This document shows positions 32,826 to 42,383 of a DNA stretch of 64,000 bases, piece after piece; within the stretch, counting starts at the first letter, position 1, and each line of letters begins with the position of its first letter. Origin of the DNA: Flavobacterium sp. MFBS3-15 (GTDB lineage: Bacteria > Bacteroidota > Bacteroidia > Flavobacteriales > Flavobacteriaceae); the NCBI RefSeq assembly GCF_026107645.2, contig NZ_JAPCHV010000021.1, forward strand, positions 1 to 64,000, read 5' to 3'. A model generated the notes under the pieces. The model worked only from the letters and a program-made list of their open reading frames with translations. It searched no databases and was not told where the DNA came from. The translations under genes were made by a program, and so were the position numbers.

Positions 32826-33401
32826 ATGAAAAAAATAAGCGAAAAGAAAAAGCAGCAAACGTTGGAACTGCTTCAAAGCCGTGGCCTGCTACCGGTGGAT
32901 AATAACATTTTGTTCAAATACATGAAGGAAAAGGATGTGTTTGAAGCGCTGCTGGTACACGGTGCCGACCCTGATTATTACGATTCCTATTTTAAATACC
33001 CAATGCTGTCGGTGGCACATAATTCGGGATATTTCCCGGCCTTTAAGCTGATGCTCGAATATGGCGCGACGCCCAATGTGCCTTCTATGATGCGTGCTGA
33101 AAGGACCGACCTGCTGTTTGACCTCTTCTTTTCGTATGTGCGCAATAAAAAGTATGTGGATGCCCTTGCGAAAAACGGGGTGAACTTCAACGTTATTGAC
33201 CCCCATTCAGGTGAAACTTTACTGGAATTCATGCTGCGGTATTCTCCCATTGCTACAGACGCCATAATAACTATGCTGGAAGGCGGTGCCGACCCCAATT
33301 TTCCGAACCGTGACGGTAAAACCATATTTGACCTTATTGCCAGCGGTGAGATAAAAGTAATTGATCGCCTTCTACCTCTGCTGGAAGAGCACAGAAAATA
33401 G
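32826..33401 (+). CDS. Ankyrin-repeat protein
   Basis: 191 residues. Basic N-terminus (MKKISEKKKQQTLELLQSRG), then four to five ankyrin-type helices: FEALLVHGADPDYYDSYFKYPMLS, AFKLMLEYGATPNVPS, YVDALAKNGVNFNVIDPHSGETLLEFML, and IITMLEGGADPNFPNRDGKTIFDLI. Ankyrin repeats bind other proteins; the partner is unknown. No signal peptide, so cytosolic. Start at 32826 is set by the -7 box. Confidence 0.85.
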   Translation: MKKISEKKKQQTLELLQSRGLLPVDNNILFKYMKEKDVFEALLVHGADPDYYDSYFKYPMLSVAHNSGYFPAFKLMLEYGATPNVPSMMRAERTDLLFDLFFSYVRNKKYVDALAKNGVNFNVIDPHSGETLLEFMLRYSPIATDAIITMLEGGADPNFPNRDGKTIFDLIASGEIKVIDRLLPLLEEHRK

Positions 33402-33483
33402 CTGGAAACAAAAACATAACATTGTTCCGGTAGGGTATTTAATGGTTGGGTGGTTATTAGCATAAGACCATTAAAACCTACCG

Positions 33484-35193
33484 ATGTACAATTTTTCCAA
33501 ACCAATGCAGGCAGTAGCGCTGTTTGCAGCACTATTTGTCTTTACAGCTGCCTACAGCCAAAAAGAACTATTGGGCTACAGGGGTATACCCGACAATTAT
33601 GAAATGGTGGGCGTACCAGTCGAGGGCACTTCTGCCGATGTTGAGGTGTACCACACATTTGACCCTACCGGAATTTTGGGGAGGTATCCAAAAGGCAGGA
33701 TGTTACAGGCATCCAACGGCAAACTGTACGGCATAGCCACATCGCAGGGCGGGCAGGACATTCCGTGGGGAGTGTTGTTTGAATACGACCCTGTTACCGA
33801 AGAATACCGGGTGCTCAACAATACCATAATTAACGGTAACGGCGGTGGCAATCTGTTTGGCCTGACCGAGGCTGTTCCGGGCTGGATTTATGGCACTACC
33901 AATGGTGGCAGGTCGATATTCAAATACAGCATCGATACAGAGGAGGCAAGCATTGTGGCAACAATCCCGCAGTTTCCTTACCAGCTCAGTACCCTGCAAC
34001 CCACGTTCAATGGCGAGCTGATGAAAGCTTCGGACGGCCATGTGTACATCACTACTTCCATGGCACCATCACCGCAAAACGTGCCTTATCCGGGCGGTAT
34101 TTACCGGCTTAACCTTAACACGCAGCAGCTTACCAAAGTATTCGTGTTTGGGTGGAATGGGTCAGATGTTCAAAGTCCTATAGAGGGTACTAAATTGATT
34201 GAGGCTTCACCGGGCAAGCTATACGGCACCTCATCAGGTGGTGCGCACGTAGGGCCACAGGGTGTAGCCCCGGGTGGCAGTGGTACCATTTTCGAGTACA
34301 CGATCGCTACCGCCACAATGGTAAAGAAATTCGATTTTGATTACGCTACCATCGGGCGTGGACCAAGTCCGCTAATTTTGGATGGGGGAAAGTTATACGG
34401 CACACTGGCTGGTTTTCATGATGACAGCACCAATTATCCCAACCGCAGGGGGTCGATATTTACGTATGATATTGCGACAGAAACTTTTGCGCTCCTACAC
34501 AATTTTGCCGAAGGCGGGGTGGTTAGGCTTCCCCAGCATATGCTCGTGAAAGCTACAAATGGCAAGATTTACGGTCCCTGTCAAACCGGGCATTTTGAGT
34601 ACGACCCCGCCACACAGGGTGTTGCTTTAAAGGTAACAGGAGGCACTTCAAACAATTACCAGCCTCTTATAGAGGTATGCCGCAAGCCATCTTACCAATT
34701 ATTCGAAACGACATCGTTCCTTATTTGCGAAGGCGATCCATTTACCTTTGATACCCAAAACATCAATGCTACAAGCTATGTGTGGCGTAAAGGCTCTGCG
34801 GTACAAGCTTCACAGACTACGGCGGTACTCTACATAGCCAATACTACAGTTGCTGACTCGGGCATCTATACCTGCACCATGACCAACGAATGCGGTACTA
34901 CCATAACGGTACCAATACAGCTTACCGTAGAGGCCTGCATGGGCGCGGATGACTTTACCGGCCTGCGCCCGATAAAGCTATATCCTAATCCTGCAAGTTC
35001 TGTAGTAAACATCCAGTTGCCGGATAATGCTTCTTTTTTAATACAAAAGGTTTTGGTGGTAAACATGTTGGGACAAACGGTTTATGGAGGTAATAGCACT
35101 ACCATAGATGTAAGCGCCTTTGCATCTGGAGTATATCAAATCCAGCTTGCTACAGATAAAGGCAATTGGAACGGGAAGTTCATTAAACAATAA
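33484..35193 (+). CDS. Gloeo/Verruco-repeat (GloVer) surface protein with Ig-like domain and T9SS sorting domain
   Basis: 569 residues. Signal peptide (AVALFAALFVFTAAYSQ). Repeats of the form NGKLYGIATSQGGQ...GVLFEYDPVTEEYRVL and GKLYGTSSGGA...GTIFEYTIATATMVKKFDF are the choice-of-anchor GloVer (TIGR03803-like) motif, seven or so blades. An Ig-like segment follows (TSFLICEGDPFTFDT ... DSGIYTCTMTNECGTTI), then a T9SS type A domain (IKLYPNPASSVVNI ... GKFIKQ). A secreted surface beta-propeller of unknown ligand. Ten bases before the next T9SS gene, so likely co-transcribed. Confidence 0.88.
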   Translation: MYNFSKPMQAVALFAALFVFTAAYSQKELLGYRGIPDNYEMVGVPVEGTSADVEVYHTFDPTGILGRYPKGRMLQASNGKLYGIATSQGGQDIPWGVLFEYDPVTEEYRVLNNTIINGNGGGNLFGLTEAVPGWIYGTTNGGRSIFKYSIDTEEASIVATIPQFPYQLSTLQPTFNGELMKASDGHVYITTSMAPSPQNVPYPGGIYRLNLNTQQLTKVFVFGWNGSDVQSPIEGTKLIEASPGKLYGTSSGGAHVGPQGVAPGGSGTIFEYTIATATMVKKFDFDYATIGRGPSPLILDGGKLYGTLAGFHDDSTNYPNRRGSIFTYDIATETFALLHNFAEGGVVRLPQHMLVKATNGKIYGPCQTGHFEYDPATQGVALKVTGGTSNNYQPLIEVCRKPSYQLFETTSFLICEGDPFTFDTQNINATSYVWRKGSAVQASQTTAVLYIANTTVADSGIYTCTMTNECGTTITVPIQLTVEACMGADDFTGLRPIKLYPNPASSVVNIQLPDNASFLIQKVLVVNMLGQTVYGGNSTTIDVSAFASGVYQIQLATDKGNWNGKFIKQ

Positions 35194-35202
35194 TCGATCC
35201 TT

Positions 35203-37521
35203 ATGAAAATAAAATTCCTTTTCGCATTACTCATACTATCCTTTTCGGCATTCGGCCAGTTCATTACCGAATGGAATACCACGGCATCAACAAGCATTAC
35301 CGTGCCTACCACGGGAAGTGGTTACAACTATACCGCTACTATAGCATTGGCTGCCAGCCCCAACACTATAATCACCACACTGAATAATGTAACAGGCAAT
35401 GCTGTTTTCAACAACCTTGAATACAATACCGACTATGTGGTGAAAATCACAGGTAGTTTCCCCAGAATATATATTAACTATGGCAGCGAGCGCTTTAAGC
35501 TGAGAAAGGTAACACAATGGGGCAACAGTGCTTGGACCAACTTAAAAGGAGCTTTTTACGGCTGCATGTACCTTGACATAACGGCTGCTGATGTGCCTAA
35601 TTTTTCGGGAGTGACGAGCATGGCACAAATGTTTCAGTTTTGCCTGGCGCTAAATGGCCCTGCCAACATCGGGAGTTGGGATACTTCCAATGTTACTGAC
35701 ATGAGCAACCTTTTTAACGGCAATACCGTATTTAATCAAAATATCAGTGGCTGGAATACAGGATCTGTGACCGACATGATGAATATGTTTGCCAGTGCTT
35801 CGGCATTCAACCAGCCCATTGGCAATTGGGATGTATCATCGGTTACCAATATGAACTATATGTTTGGTTCGGCCACATCCTTCAACCGGGACCTTACCAA
35901 TTGGGATACATCATCGGTTACCAATATGTTCGGGATGTTTCAGGGTGCTACATCTTTCAATGGAGACCTGAGTGGCTGGGATACCTCCAATGTTACCGAA
36001 ATGCAATCGATGTTTCAGGGAGCATCATCTTTCAACAAAAACATAGGGGGCTGGGAAACGGGCAATGTAACTTCAATGATGTCTATGTTCCGCGATGCTG
36101 TGGCATTCAATCAACCAATCGGTAGCTGGAACCTCTCGTCGGTCACTAACATCAGTGGCATGTTTATGAATGCCGATGCCTTCAATCAGCCTATTGGAGA
36201 TTGGGATGTAAGTAATGCAGAGACTGCGGGCGGGATGTTTGAAGATGCTGCTTCCTTCAATCAGGATATTAGTAATTGGAATGTTTCATCGATATGGAAC
36301 ATGATGGGGATGTTCCAGAGGGCAACAGCTTTCAATCAGGATATCAGCGGGTGGGATGTTTCGGCGGCATTGTATATGGAAGCCATGTTTAAAGACGCCA
36401 CTTCCTTCAACCAAAGCCTGGCAGAATGGGCCTATAACCTGAATCCGGCCGTATCTATGAATAGTTTCTTTGGTGGCATATTCGATAACTGCGGCATGAG
36501 CGTAGCCAATTATGATGAAACACTTACAGGCTTTAGCGAGAATGGCCCCGATGGTATCGTAATGGGCGCCCTGGGCATGTATTACTGCAATGAGGGCGCG
36601 GCGGCACGGGCCAATCTTGTGTTGCCTGTTGCAAGCGGTGGCAAAGGCTGGACCATAACCGGCGATACCAACCTGGCGGCTTCGACACCAATCCTTGCCC
36701 CATCCAACAGCAATATTACGCTTATATCCACCGAATGCAATTATAATTGGGCCAATCCGGCTGACCGCGCACGAAAGATGCTGACGGTTACCGATAACGG
36801 GAATGCCTTTTCTCCCCAATCCGTAGTCATCAATAATAATGGCATAGGCGCACTGCCGACGGGAATAACATCGGTTAATAATTATTACCAAAAAAGCAGT
36901 GGAGCTAACAGCATACGTGTGGGCAACCGCATGGTATCGATAAGCGATACGGAAAACTATGTTGAGAATGAAGGCCTGACGGTAAGGGTGTTTTATTCGG
37001 CGGCAGAATATACCAATATCCTTCTAACGCCTCCGCCTGTCGGTGAAATTGTAGATGCGGGCTGGTTCCTTTCGCAAAATAACACAGCTATGGGAGTAGT
37101 GGCTTCGATGTCGACAAATACTTATATGCTTCCCGGCGCAGAGAAAATTATACCTGTAAATTCCGGCACCGAGAATGGCTATGCTTTTGTAGAATTCAAA
37201 ATAACAAAGCCAGGAACGATTGGGCTGTATGCTAAAACTACTGAAGGGGAGCTTTCAGAAGTATTGGGCGTAGATAGCTTTGAAAAAGGCAATGTATTGC
37301 TTTATCCCAACCCGGTAAAAGACATTCTCAATATCGCATTCGCGGAAGCGGGAGAAATTGAAGTGCAATATGTTTCGATAACCAATATGCTGGGGCAAAC
37401 GGTTTACAGCCATTCGGGAAATATTGCTGCCGTAGCGGTTTGGGCCCTAAGCAATGGCATTTATCATATCAGCATTGCAACAGATAAGGGTGTGTATGCG
37501 GCAAAATTTATAAAGGAATAA
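35203..37521 (+). CDS. BspA-type (DUF285) repeat surface protein with T9SS sorting domain
   Basis: 772 residues. Signal peptide ([17 protein letters not shown]). Residues 159-408 are ten uninterrupted 25-residue units of the DUF285/BspA leucine-rich-like type, W-D-x-S-x-V-T-x-M-x-x-M-F-x-x-A-x-x-F-N-x-x-I. A beta-rich middle follows ([16 protein letters not shown]...), then the T9SS type A domain ([15 protein letters not shown] ... AKFIKE). BspA-like proteins act in adhesion in oral Bacteroidetes and protists; adhesion here is inference. Overlaps no gene; 10 bases after the GloVer gene. Confidence 0.92.
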   Translation: MKIKFLFALLILSFSAFGQFITEWNTTASTSITVPTTGSGYNYTATIALAASPNTIITTLNNVTGNAVFNNLEYNTDYVVKITGSFPRIYINYGSERFKLRKVTQWGNSAWTNLKGAFYGCMYLDITAADVPNFSGVTSMAQMFQFCLALNGPANIGSWDTSNVTDMSNLFNGNTVFNQNISGWNTGSVTDMMNMFASASAFNQPIGNWDVSSVTNMNYMFGSATSFNRDLTNWDTSSVTNMFGMFQGATSFNGDLSGWDTSNVTEMQSMFQGASSFNKNIGGWETGNVTSMMSMFRDAVAFNQPIGSWNLSSVTNISGMFMNADAFNQPIGDWDVSNAETAGGMFEDAASFNQDISNWNVSSIWNMMGMFQRATAFNQDISGWDVSAALYMEAMFKDATSFNQSLAEWAYNLNPAVSMNSFFGGIFDNCGMSVANYDETLTGFSENGPDGIVMGALGMYYCNEGAAARANLVLPVASGGKGWTITGDTNLAASTPILAPSNSNITLISTECNYNWANPADRARKMLTVTDNGNAFSPQSVVINNNGIGALPTGITSVNNYYQKSSGANSIRVGNRMVSISDTENYVENEGLTVRVFYSAAEYTNILLTPPPVGEIVDAGWFLSQNNTAMGVVASMSTNTYMLPGAEKIIPVNSGTENGYAFVEFKITKPGTIGLYAKTTEGELSEVLGVDSFEKGNVLLYPNPVKDILNIAFAEAGEIEVQYVSITNMLGQTVYSHSGNIAAVAVWALSNGIYHISIATDKGVYAAKFIKE
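35677..36426 (+). repeat. Ten exact-phase 75-bp units coding for BspA/DUF285 repeats
   Basis: From the Trp codon at 35677, ten units of exactly 75 bases (25 codons) run to 36426 with no indel, each starting with a Trp codon; the eleventh Trp is at 36427. The units are similar but not identical (for example ATGTTTCAGGGTGCTACATC and ATGTTTCAGGGAGCATCATC), so copy number could vary by recombination. Confidence 0.9.
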
Positions 37522-37608
37522 TGCGCATTTTTTTGTCTGTGGTTTAAAGCATTGAAAGTATTTCCCTTTATTTGTAATGCAACCGGACGGTTTTACCGTC
37601 TTAAAAAC

Positions 37609-39159
37609 ATGGACATGGAAACATTGCAAAGCAAACCTGCCAGTAACACGGCCTGGATACTTTTGGCATTTATTGCAGCGAAGTTCATATTGCAGTTTAC
37701 TCTCATCAACCCGGACTATGATCTTCACCGCGACGAATACCTCCACCTGGACCAGGGCGACCATTTGGCATGGGGCTACCTGTCCGTACCACCGCTCACA
37801 TCGTGGCTTTCCTGGTTCATAAAGCTGCTGGGCAGTTCGGTATTTGCAGTAAAGTTCTTTCCGGCATTGTTCGGGGCGCTCACCCTGCTCGTCGTCTGGA
37901 AAACCATTGAGGAACTGAGGGGCAGCCTTTACACGCTGGTGCTTGGCGCGGTTTGCGTGCTGCTTTCGGTGCTGGTGCGCATCAATTTCCTCTACCAGCC
38001 CAACTCGGCCGACATACTCTGCTGGACGGCCATCTATTATTTCCTCATCAAATACATTAATACGCAACGCCCAAAATGGTTGCTGTGGGGCGGTGTGGTG
38101 TTTGCGCTGGGTTTCCTAAACAAGTACAATGTCGCGTTCCTGGCACTGGGGCTCCTTCCGGCACTGCTCATCACAAGTCAGCGTAAAATGCTCGCCAAAA
38201 AAGATATTTATCTTGCCGCCGTTCTTGCTTTTATCCTCATATTGCCCAACCTCATCTGGCAGTATGCCAATAACTTCCCTGTAATACACCACATGAAGGA
38301 ACTCACCGACACACAGCTTGTGCATGTAAGCCGTTGGCTGTTCCTTAAAGAGCAGCTTATCTTCTTTTTCAGCGCACTGCCTGTAATTTTGGCAGCGTTG
38401 TATGCATTGTTATCCTACAAGCCATTTGCTCAATACAGGGTATTCTTTTGGATATTTGCATTTACACTGGGTGCATTTCTTTTTTTCAGGGCGAAAGGGT
38501 ATTATGCGATTGGGCTGTATCCTGTTTACATCGCTTTTGGGTCAGTTTTTTTGGGTAATGTGCTGAATGTGGGCTTTAAAAAATACCTGAAGCCGGTTTT
38601 TGTGCTAGTACCCGTGGCATTTTATGTAATGGCTTTTAACATAGGTTTTTCGATAGAAAGTCCGCAGGAAATAATCAACCACAAGGATACTTATATGAAA
38701 ATAGGTCTGCTCCGGTGGGAAGACGGCAAGAACCACGAGCTTCCGCAGGACATGGCCGACATGCTGGGCTGGAAAGAACTTGCCGCGAAAGTTGACGCTG
38801 CTATAAGCCAGCTGCCGCAAGGGCATACGCTTGTGCTGTGCGACAATTACGGGCAGGCCGGGGCCATCAATTATTACAGCGCCGATAAAAACATCGGTGC
38901 CGTATCATTCAATGCCGATTATATCAACTGGTTTGAACTGGACAAACCGGTATATAATGTCATCCGCGTAAAAGAGCTGCAAAACGAAAAGGACGAACTT
39001 GAGAAGACGGGCCCGTTTTTCGAAAAAGGGTTTGTATCCGATTCTGTTGCCAATCCGCTGGCAAGGGAATACGGTACTACCATTTTTGCATTTAGCAGGC
39101 CAAAGTTCGATATCAATGACCGACTAAAAGCTGAAATTGTAGAAGAAAAGTGGGACTAA
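37609..39159 (+). CDS. Glycosyltransferase family 39 (PMT-like) membrane protein
   Basis: 516 residues from 37609. About ten membrane segments. The first extracytoplasmic loop holds the metal-binding acidic motif NPDYDLHRDEYLHLDQGDHLAWGYLSVPPL, typical of GT-C lipid-linked sugar transferases (PMT_2). Such enzymes move a sugar from a lipid carrier to a protein or lipid such as lipid A or an O-glycan. The C-terminal 150 residues form a periplasmic domain. The start at 37609 (MDMETLQS) is chosen over a TTG frame from 37552 because nothing membrane-like precedes it. Confidence 0.87.
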   Translation: MDMETLQSKPASNTAWILLAFIAAKFILQFTLINPDYDLHRDEYLHLDQGDHLAWGYLSVPPLTSWLSWFIKLLGSSVFAVKFFPALFGALTLLVVWKTIEELRGSLYTLVLGAVCVLLSVLVRINFLYQPNSADILCWTAIYYFLIKYINTQRPKWLLWGGVVFALGFLNKYNVAFLALGLLPALLITSQRKMLAKKDIYLAAVLAFILILPNLIWQYANNFPVIHHMKELTDTQLVHVSRWLFLKEQLIFFFSALPVILAALYALLSYKPFAQYRVFFWIFAFTLGAFLFFRAKGYYAIGLYPVYIAFGSVFLGNVLNVGFKKYLKPVFVLVPVAFYVMAFNIGFSIESPQEIINHKDTYMKIGLLRWEDGKNHELPQDMADMLGWKELAAKVDAAISQLPQGHTLVLCDNYGQAGAINYYSADKNIGAVSFNADYINWFELDKPVYNVIRVKELQNEKDELEKTGPFFEKGFVSDSVANPLAREYGTTIFAFSRPKFDINDRLKAEIVEEKWD

Positions 39160-39260
39160 AGCCAATCAATCGCTATTGCAGCATAAAATAGTATTAAACT
39201 GCCTGAAAAACTTTTACGTTTACAAGCATTCTCACTACTTTTACGCTTCAATATACAATT

Positions 39261-40160
39261 ATGGCATCAGGTTTTTTTGCAATTTTAGACGACATTGCCG
39301 CGTTGATGGACGACGTGGCCGTAACCAGTAAAATTGCTACACGTAAAACGGCAGGCATCCTTGGGGATGACCTTGCGGTTAATGCAGAAAAGGCGACAGG
39401 ATTTTTGGCATCGCGTGAATTGCCCGTGCTTTGGAAGATAACAAAGGGGTCATTTCTTAATAAGGTTATGATACTGCCGGTTGTTTTCCTGCTTAACTAT
39501 TACCTGCCAGTAGCGATTACCTATATACTTATTGCCGGCGGTTTTTACCTGGCCTACGAAGGTGTCGAAAAGATTGTCGAATACCTGTTCCATCGTAAGC
39601 ACCATAATAAAGGCGAAGTAGCTAAAATAGTTGCGGAATCGCAGGAGGTGCAACAGGAATCAGCTGATGTGGAAAAAGAAAAAGTACGCTCGGCTGTCAT
39701 TACTGATTTTATTCTTTCGGTAGAAATTGTCATCATTGCGCTTTCAACTGTCTTGGAAAAGAACCTTACCACCCAAATCATCACTGTTTCGGTAGTGGCA
39801 CTATTGGCAACCGTAGGTGTTTACGGACTTGTGGCGCTTATTGTACGCATGGACGATGCCGGTTTCAACCTGATAAAACGCAGTAATAATAAAGGCTTTT
39901 TGGGCGGATTGGGGAATCTGTTGGTAAAGCTGCTTCCCATTGTAATCAAATGCCTTGCCGTGATAGGTACGATAGCTTTACTGCTTGTATCGGGCGGATT
40001 GTTCGCGCACAATATTCATTTCTTTCATGAGCTGCTGCCCAATATTCCTGTGATGCTGAAAGAATTTGTCATAGGTCTTGCGGCAGGTGTTGTTGCGGTA
40101 TTGGTGGTAATGGCAGGTAAAAAGGTTGTAGGGATGTTTAAAGGCAAACCTAAGGTCTGA
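39261..40160 (+). CDS. DUF808 family membrane protein
   Basis: 299 residues. Begins MASGFFAILDDIAALMDDVAV with SKIATRKTAGILGDDLAVNAEKA, the DUF808 (YedI-like) signature. Six or so hydrophobic helices follow, including NKVMILPVVFLLNYYLPVAITYILIAGGFYLAYEG. Inner membrane; function unknown in all species to my knowledge. Full length. Monocistronic. Confidence 0.92.
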   Translation: MASGFFAILDDIAALMDDVAVTSKIATRKTAGILGDDLAVNAEKATGFLASRELPVLWKITKGSFLNKVMILPVVFLLNYYLPVAITYILIAGGFYLAYEGVEKIVEYLFHRKHHNKGEVAKIVAESQEVQQESADVEKEKVRSAVITDFILSVEIVIIALSTVLEKNLTTQIITVSVVALLATVGVYGLVALIVRMDDAGFNLIKRSNNKGFLGGLGNLLVKLLPIVIKCLAVIGTIALLLVSGGLFAHNIHFFHELLPNIPVMLKEFVIGLAAGVVAVLVVMAGKKVVGMFKGKPKV

Positions 40161-40166
40161 TATATA

Positions 40167-40760
40167 TTACCAGTTATCCTCAAAAGCCTTCACGTCCTGT
40201 AGCTTAGGCAGCGGCCGGATGAGCTTTTTGGTTTTTTCGTTTCTTACTATTTTTCCCGTTTCATAATTTTCTTCCTTGAGGAACCTGTCGCCCGTAGATA
40301 AATTAAAATCCTCTGAGTAAATTCTGCCCACACCATCGCTGCTGCCGTTGGTATAGCCAATAAGCTCAAAATTGCCATTTTGGTAACGGAATTTATACTC
40401 AAAATACCCACGTAGCAAGGAGTTGTTTACAATCAGGATGCCTTTTTTAATCTCAATGCCTTCAAAACCATTTCCGTATCTGTAGCCATCCCTGCCATCG
40501 GGATATTGCGGTTCAATCAACTGGTCAGACGATACTACAAGTTTGTGGTTCCCATCTTCAATCCCAAAAAAAACTGCTATCCTGTACGGTGCATTTTCGT
40601 GAAGGGTATCCTGCATTACGGTAACCAGGTCCTCGATGCCGTCTTTGTTAAGGTCGCCCGTGGCGTTGCTTACAGGAGCATCAAAATTTTGGGCAACACC
40701 GGCACAGTACCATAAGCAAGACACCAAAAGGGTAAATATTGTTTTAAAATTTATTGACAT
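40167..40760 (-). CDS. Exported protein with a single FG-GAP/EF-type calcium loop
   Basis: 197 residues. Signal peptide ending YCAGVAQ. A calcium-loop-like motif follows immediately (NATGDLNKDGIEDLVTVMQD), then YRIAVFFGIEDGNHKLVVSSD and GYFEYKFRYQNGNFELIGYT. The plan resembles XAC2610-type or VCBS-like small proteins. It is related in layout to the protein at 46050. Function unknown. Convergent with the DUF808 gene, with 6 bases between stops. Confidence 0.75.
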   Translation of the reverse strand: MSINFKTIFTLLVSCLWYCAGVAQNFDAPVSNATGDLNKDGIEDLVTVMQDTLHENAPYRIAVFFGIEDGNHKLVVSSDQLIEPQYPDGRDGYRYGNGFEGIEIKKGILIVNNSLLRGYFEYKFRYQNGNFELIGYTNGSSDGVGRIYSEDFNLSTGDRFLKEENYETGKIVRNEKTKKLIRPLPKLQDVKAFEDNW

Positions 40761-40898
40761 TTAATTTGTTGCTTTTTGTAAAACTACTAAAAAGAATTGT
40801 ACGGACTTATAGTTCAATAGGTAAAAGTCTGCCATGTAGCAGATGCGTTAGTTTAATGCCAATTCTTTCGAATGTGGCGATAAGGTGCACTTATTTTC

Positions 40899-40929
40899 AA
40901 AAAAAAAAGCTGAACATTTTGTTCAGCTT
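40899..40929 (-). terminator. Rho-independent terminator of tRNA-Pro
   Basis: On the minus strand AAGCTGAAC pairs perfectly with GTTCAGCTT around a 5-base loop, followed by more than eight T. It lies 6 bases past the tRNA 3' end. Confidence 0.93.
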
Positions 40930-40935
40930 CTACGG

Positions 40936-41009
40936 TCGGGATGACTGGATTCGAACCAGCGACCCCTAGCACCCCATGCTAGTACGCTACCAGGCTGCGC
41001 TACATCCCG
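40936..41009 (-). tRNA. tRNA-Pro (anticodon GGG)
   Basis: 74 bases. On the minus strand the acceptor CGGGATG pairs with CATCCCG; the D arm is GCGC AGCCTGGTA GCGT; the anticodon stem CTAGC/GCTAG encloses loop ATGGGGT with anticodon GGG; the T arm is CTGGTTCGAATCCAG. The 3' CCA is not encoded (next bases CCG). A -7 box upstream and a strong terminator downstream make it a complete single-gene unit. Confidence 0.97.
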
Positions 41010-41032
41010 ATTGCCTTTGTAAGAAAGGTGTG

Positions 41033-41040
41033 CAAATATA
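41033..41040 (-). promoter_or_regulatory. Bacteroidetes -7 box (TATATTTG) for tRNA-Pro
   Basis: CAAATATA on the plus strand, 23 bases upstream of the mature tRNA 5' end. Confidence 0.65.
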
Positions 41041-41078
41041 TTGGTTTTGACGAACAAATAAAATCGTTGTTGTCAAAA

Positions 41079-41714
41079 TTATTCTGCCACCCCAATCCTG
41101 TAAATATCAGCAATGTTCTTCATGATTTCCCTGAAGTCGATAGACAGGTCGATGAGTGACCCGCTGTGGATGTCGAAAATCCACCCATGAACGGTGAGTC
41201 CACGTTCGGATATGGCTTTTTGCACTTCGGCTGTCTTGATCACGTTAATGCATTGCTCCTGTACATTGAGCTCTACCAGGCGTTCATATTTACGCTTTTC
41301 GTCTTCAATGGCATTTATTTCCTTGCGGTGCAGACGGTACACATCGCGAATGTTGCGCAGCCACGGGTTAAGTATCCCCAAATCCTGGTTTTGCATGGCG
41401 GCAAGTATACCCCCGCAGCCATAGTGCCCGCATACCACTACGTGATCCACTTTTAGTACACCAACAGCATAGTTGATGACCGACATGACATTTAGGTCAG
41501 TATTCGGTACAAGGTTGGCAATGTTACGGTGTACGAATGCTTCGCCAGGCTGTACACCCATTAGTTCCTCAGCAGTTACGCGGCTATCGGAACATCCTAT
41601 ATACAATATGGCCGGCGATTGCCCTTTTGAAAGGTTTGAAAAATATTTTTCGTTGGTTTCCAGCTGACGGGCAACCCAGGCTTTATTGTTTTCAAAAACT
41701 TTTTTGATGTCCAT
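41079..41714 (-). CDS. can: Beta-class carbonic anhydrase
   Basis: 211 residues. It interconverts CO2 and bicarbonate in the cytosol, supplying bicarbonate for carboxylations such as CarB. Zinc ligands are Cys41 in GCSDSR and His97 and Cys100 in CGHYGCGG; Asp43 and Arg45 form the regulatory dyad. The C-terminal segment VHGWIFDIHSGSLIDL is typical. Full length. A -7 box lies upstream. Confidence 0.95.
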   Translation of the reverse strand: MDIKKVFENNKAWVARQLETNEKYFSNLSKGQSPAILYIGCSDSRVTAEELMGVQPGEAFVHRNIANLVPNTDLNVMSVINYAVGVLKVDHVVVCGHYGCGGILAAMQNQDLGILNPWLRNIRDVYRLHRKEINAIEDEKRKYERLVELNVQEQCINVIKTAEVQKAISERGLTVHGWIFDIHSGSLIDLSIDFREIMKNIADIYRIGVAE

Positions 41715-41731
41715 AATATGATTGTTTTATC

Positions 41732-41739
41732 CAAAATTA
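41732..41739 (-). promoter_or_regulatory. Bacteroidetes -7 box (TAATTTTG) for carbonic anhydrase
   Basis: CAAAATTA on the plus strand, 17 bases upstream of the ATG at 41714. Confidence 0.55.
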
Positions 41740-41856
41740 ATACTATTTAAAGTTACTGTCAAATGGATGCTATAAATACAGTTTGCCGAAGTCTTAAACT
41801 GCTGTAACAAAACGATGTGTGTTTCGTCTAATAATTATCAATCAAAAAAAGTAATC

Positions 41857-42321
41857 ATGAAACACAATTTTTTTATTGCAATGGCTTTTTGCCTTGCAAC
41901 TACATTTGCCTTTGCACAAAAAATCAGCAGTAAAGACATTCAGGGCCACTGGAAAATTGCCGCTTTCAGCGCCTCGGGCATACAGTACGAACTGGCTACG
42001 CAGCAAATAGTCCTTTCCGAAGAAATGAAAGCGCTGGTAAACGAGGAAGCTATGGAGGGAATGAAGGCGGGTATGCAGGAGGCCGCAGGCCAATTTGACG
42101 GAGGTTTTGTTGATTTTGATGCTACTACTATGAAAATGGGTATGGCAGGTACATCTGAAACCAATGGCTATTCGTTGACCGAAAAGGATGGAAAACAATA
42201 TCTTTCACTAAAAATGGAGGATGGCTCAATACAGGAAATGCCGGTGGTTTACCAGGACAAAAGGCTGCATGTTATGGTTGACACCACACAGAATTTCAGC
42301 ATGATATTTACTAAAGGCTAA
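41857..42321 (+). CDS. Small exported lipocalin-like protein
   Basis: 154 residues. Signal peptide (MKHNFFIAMAFCLATTFAFAQ). DIQGHWKIAAFSASGIQYEL then VVYQDKRLHVMVDTTQNFSMIFTK suggest a lipocalin-like beta barrel, but a long helical, Met/Glu/Ala-rich insertion (EEMKALVNEEAMEGMKAGMQEAAG) is unusual. The start at 41857 gives a clean signal peptide. A hairpin follows the stop. Ligand unknown. Confidence 0.7.
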   Translation: MKHNFFIAMAFCLATTFAFAQKISSKDIQGHWKIAAFSASGIQYELATQQIVLSEEMKALVNEEAMEGMKAGMQEAAGQFDGGFVDFDATTMKMGMAGTSETNGYSLTEKDGKQYLSLKMEDGSIQEMPVVYQDKRLHVMVDTTQNFSMIFTKG

Positions 42322-42335
42322 TACCAGAATGAATA

Positions 42336-42364
42336 AAGGGGCTATCTTTTTAAGAAAGCCCCTT
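42336..42364 (+). terminator. Hairpin terminator between convergent genes
   Basis: AAGGGGCT pairs with AGCCCCTT over 8 bp with a 13-base loop. The trailing T run is short on both sides; likely serves the gene ending at 42321 and perhaps ompA-like gene on the other strand. Confidence 0.6.
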
Positions 42365-42383
42365 AATACTCATTGTGTTAACC

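Noticed and set aside
35677..36426. CRISPR-like repeat array
   Set aside because: The 75-bp units are continuous coding sequence without spacers and encode the BspA repeat.
40754..40969. Plus-strand frame ending GRDDWIRTSDP
   Set aside because: It runs antisense through tRNA-Pro; the DWIRTSDP ending is the well-known translation artefact of a tRNA.
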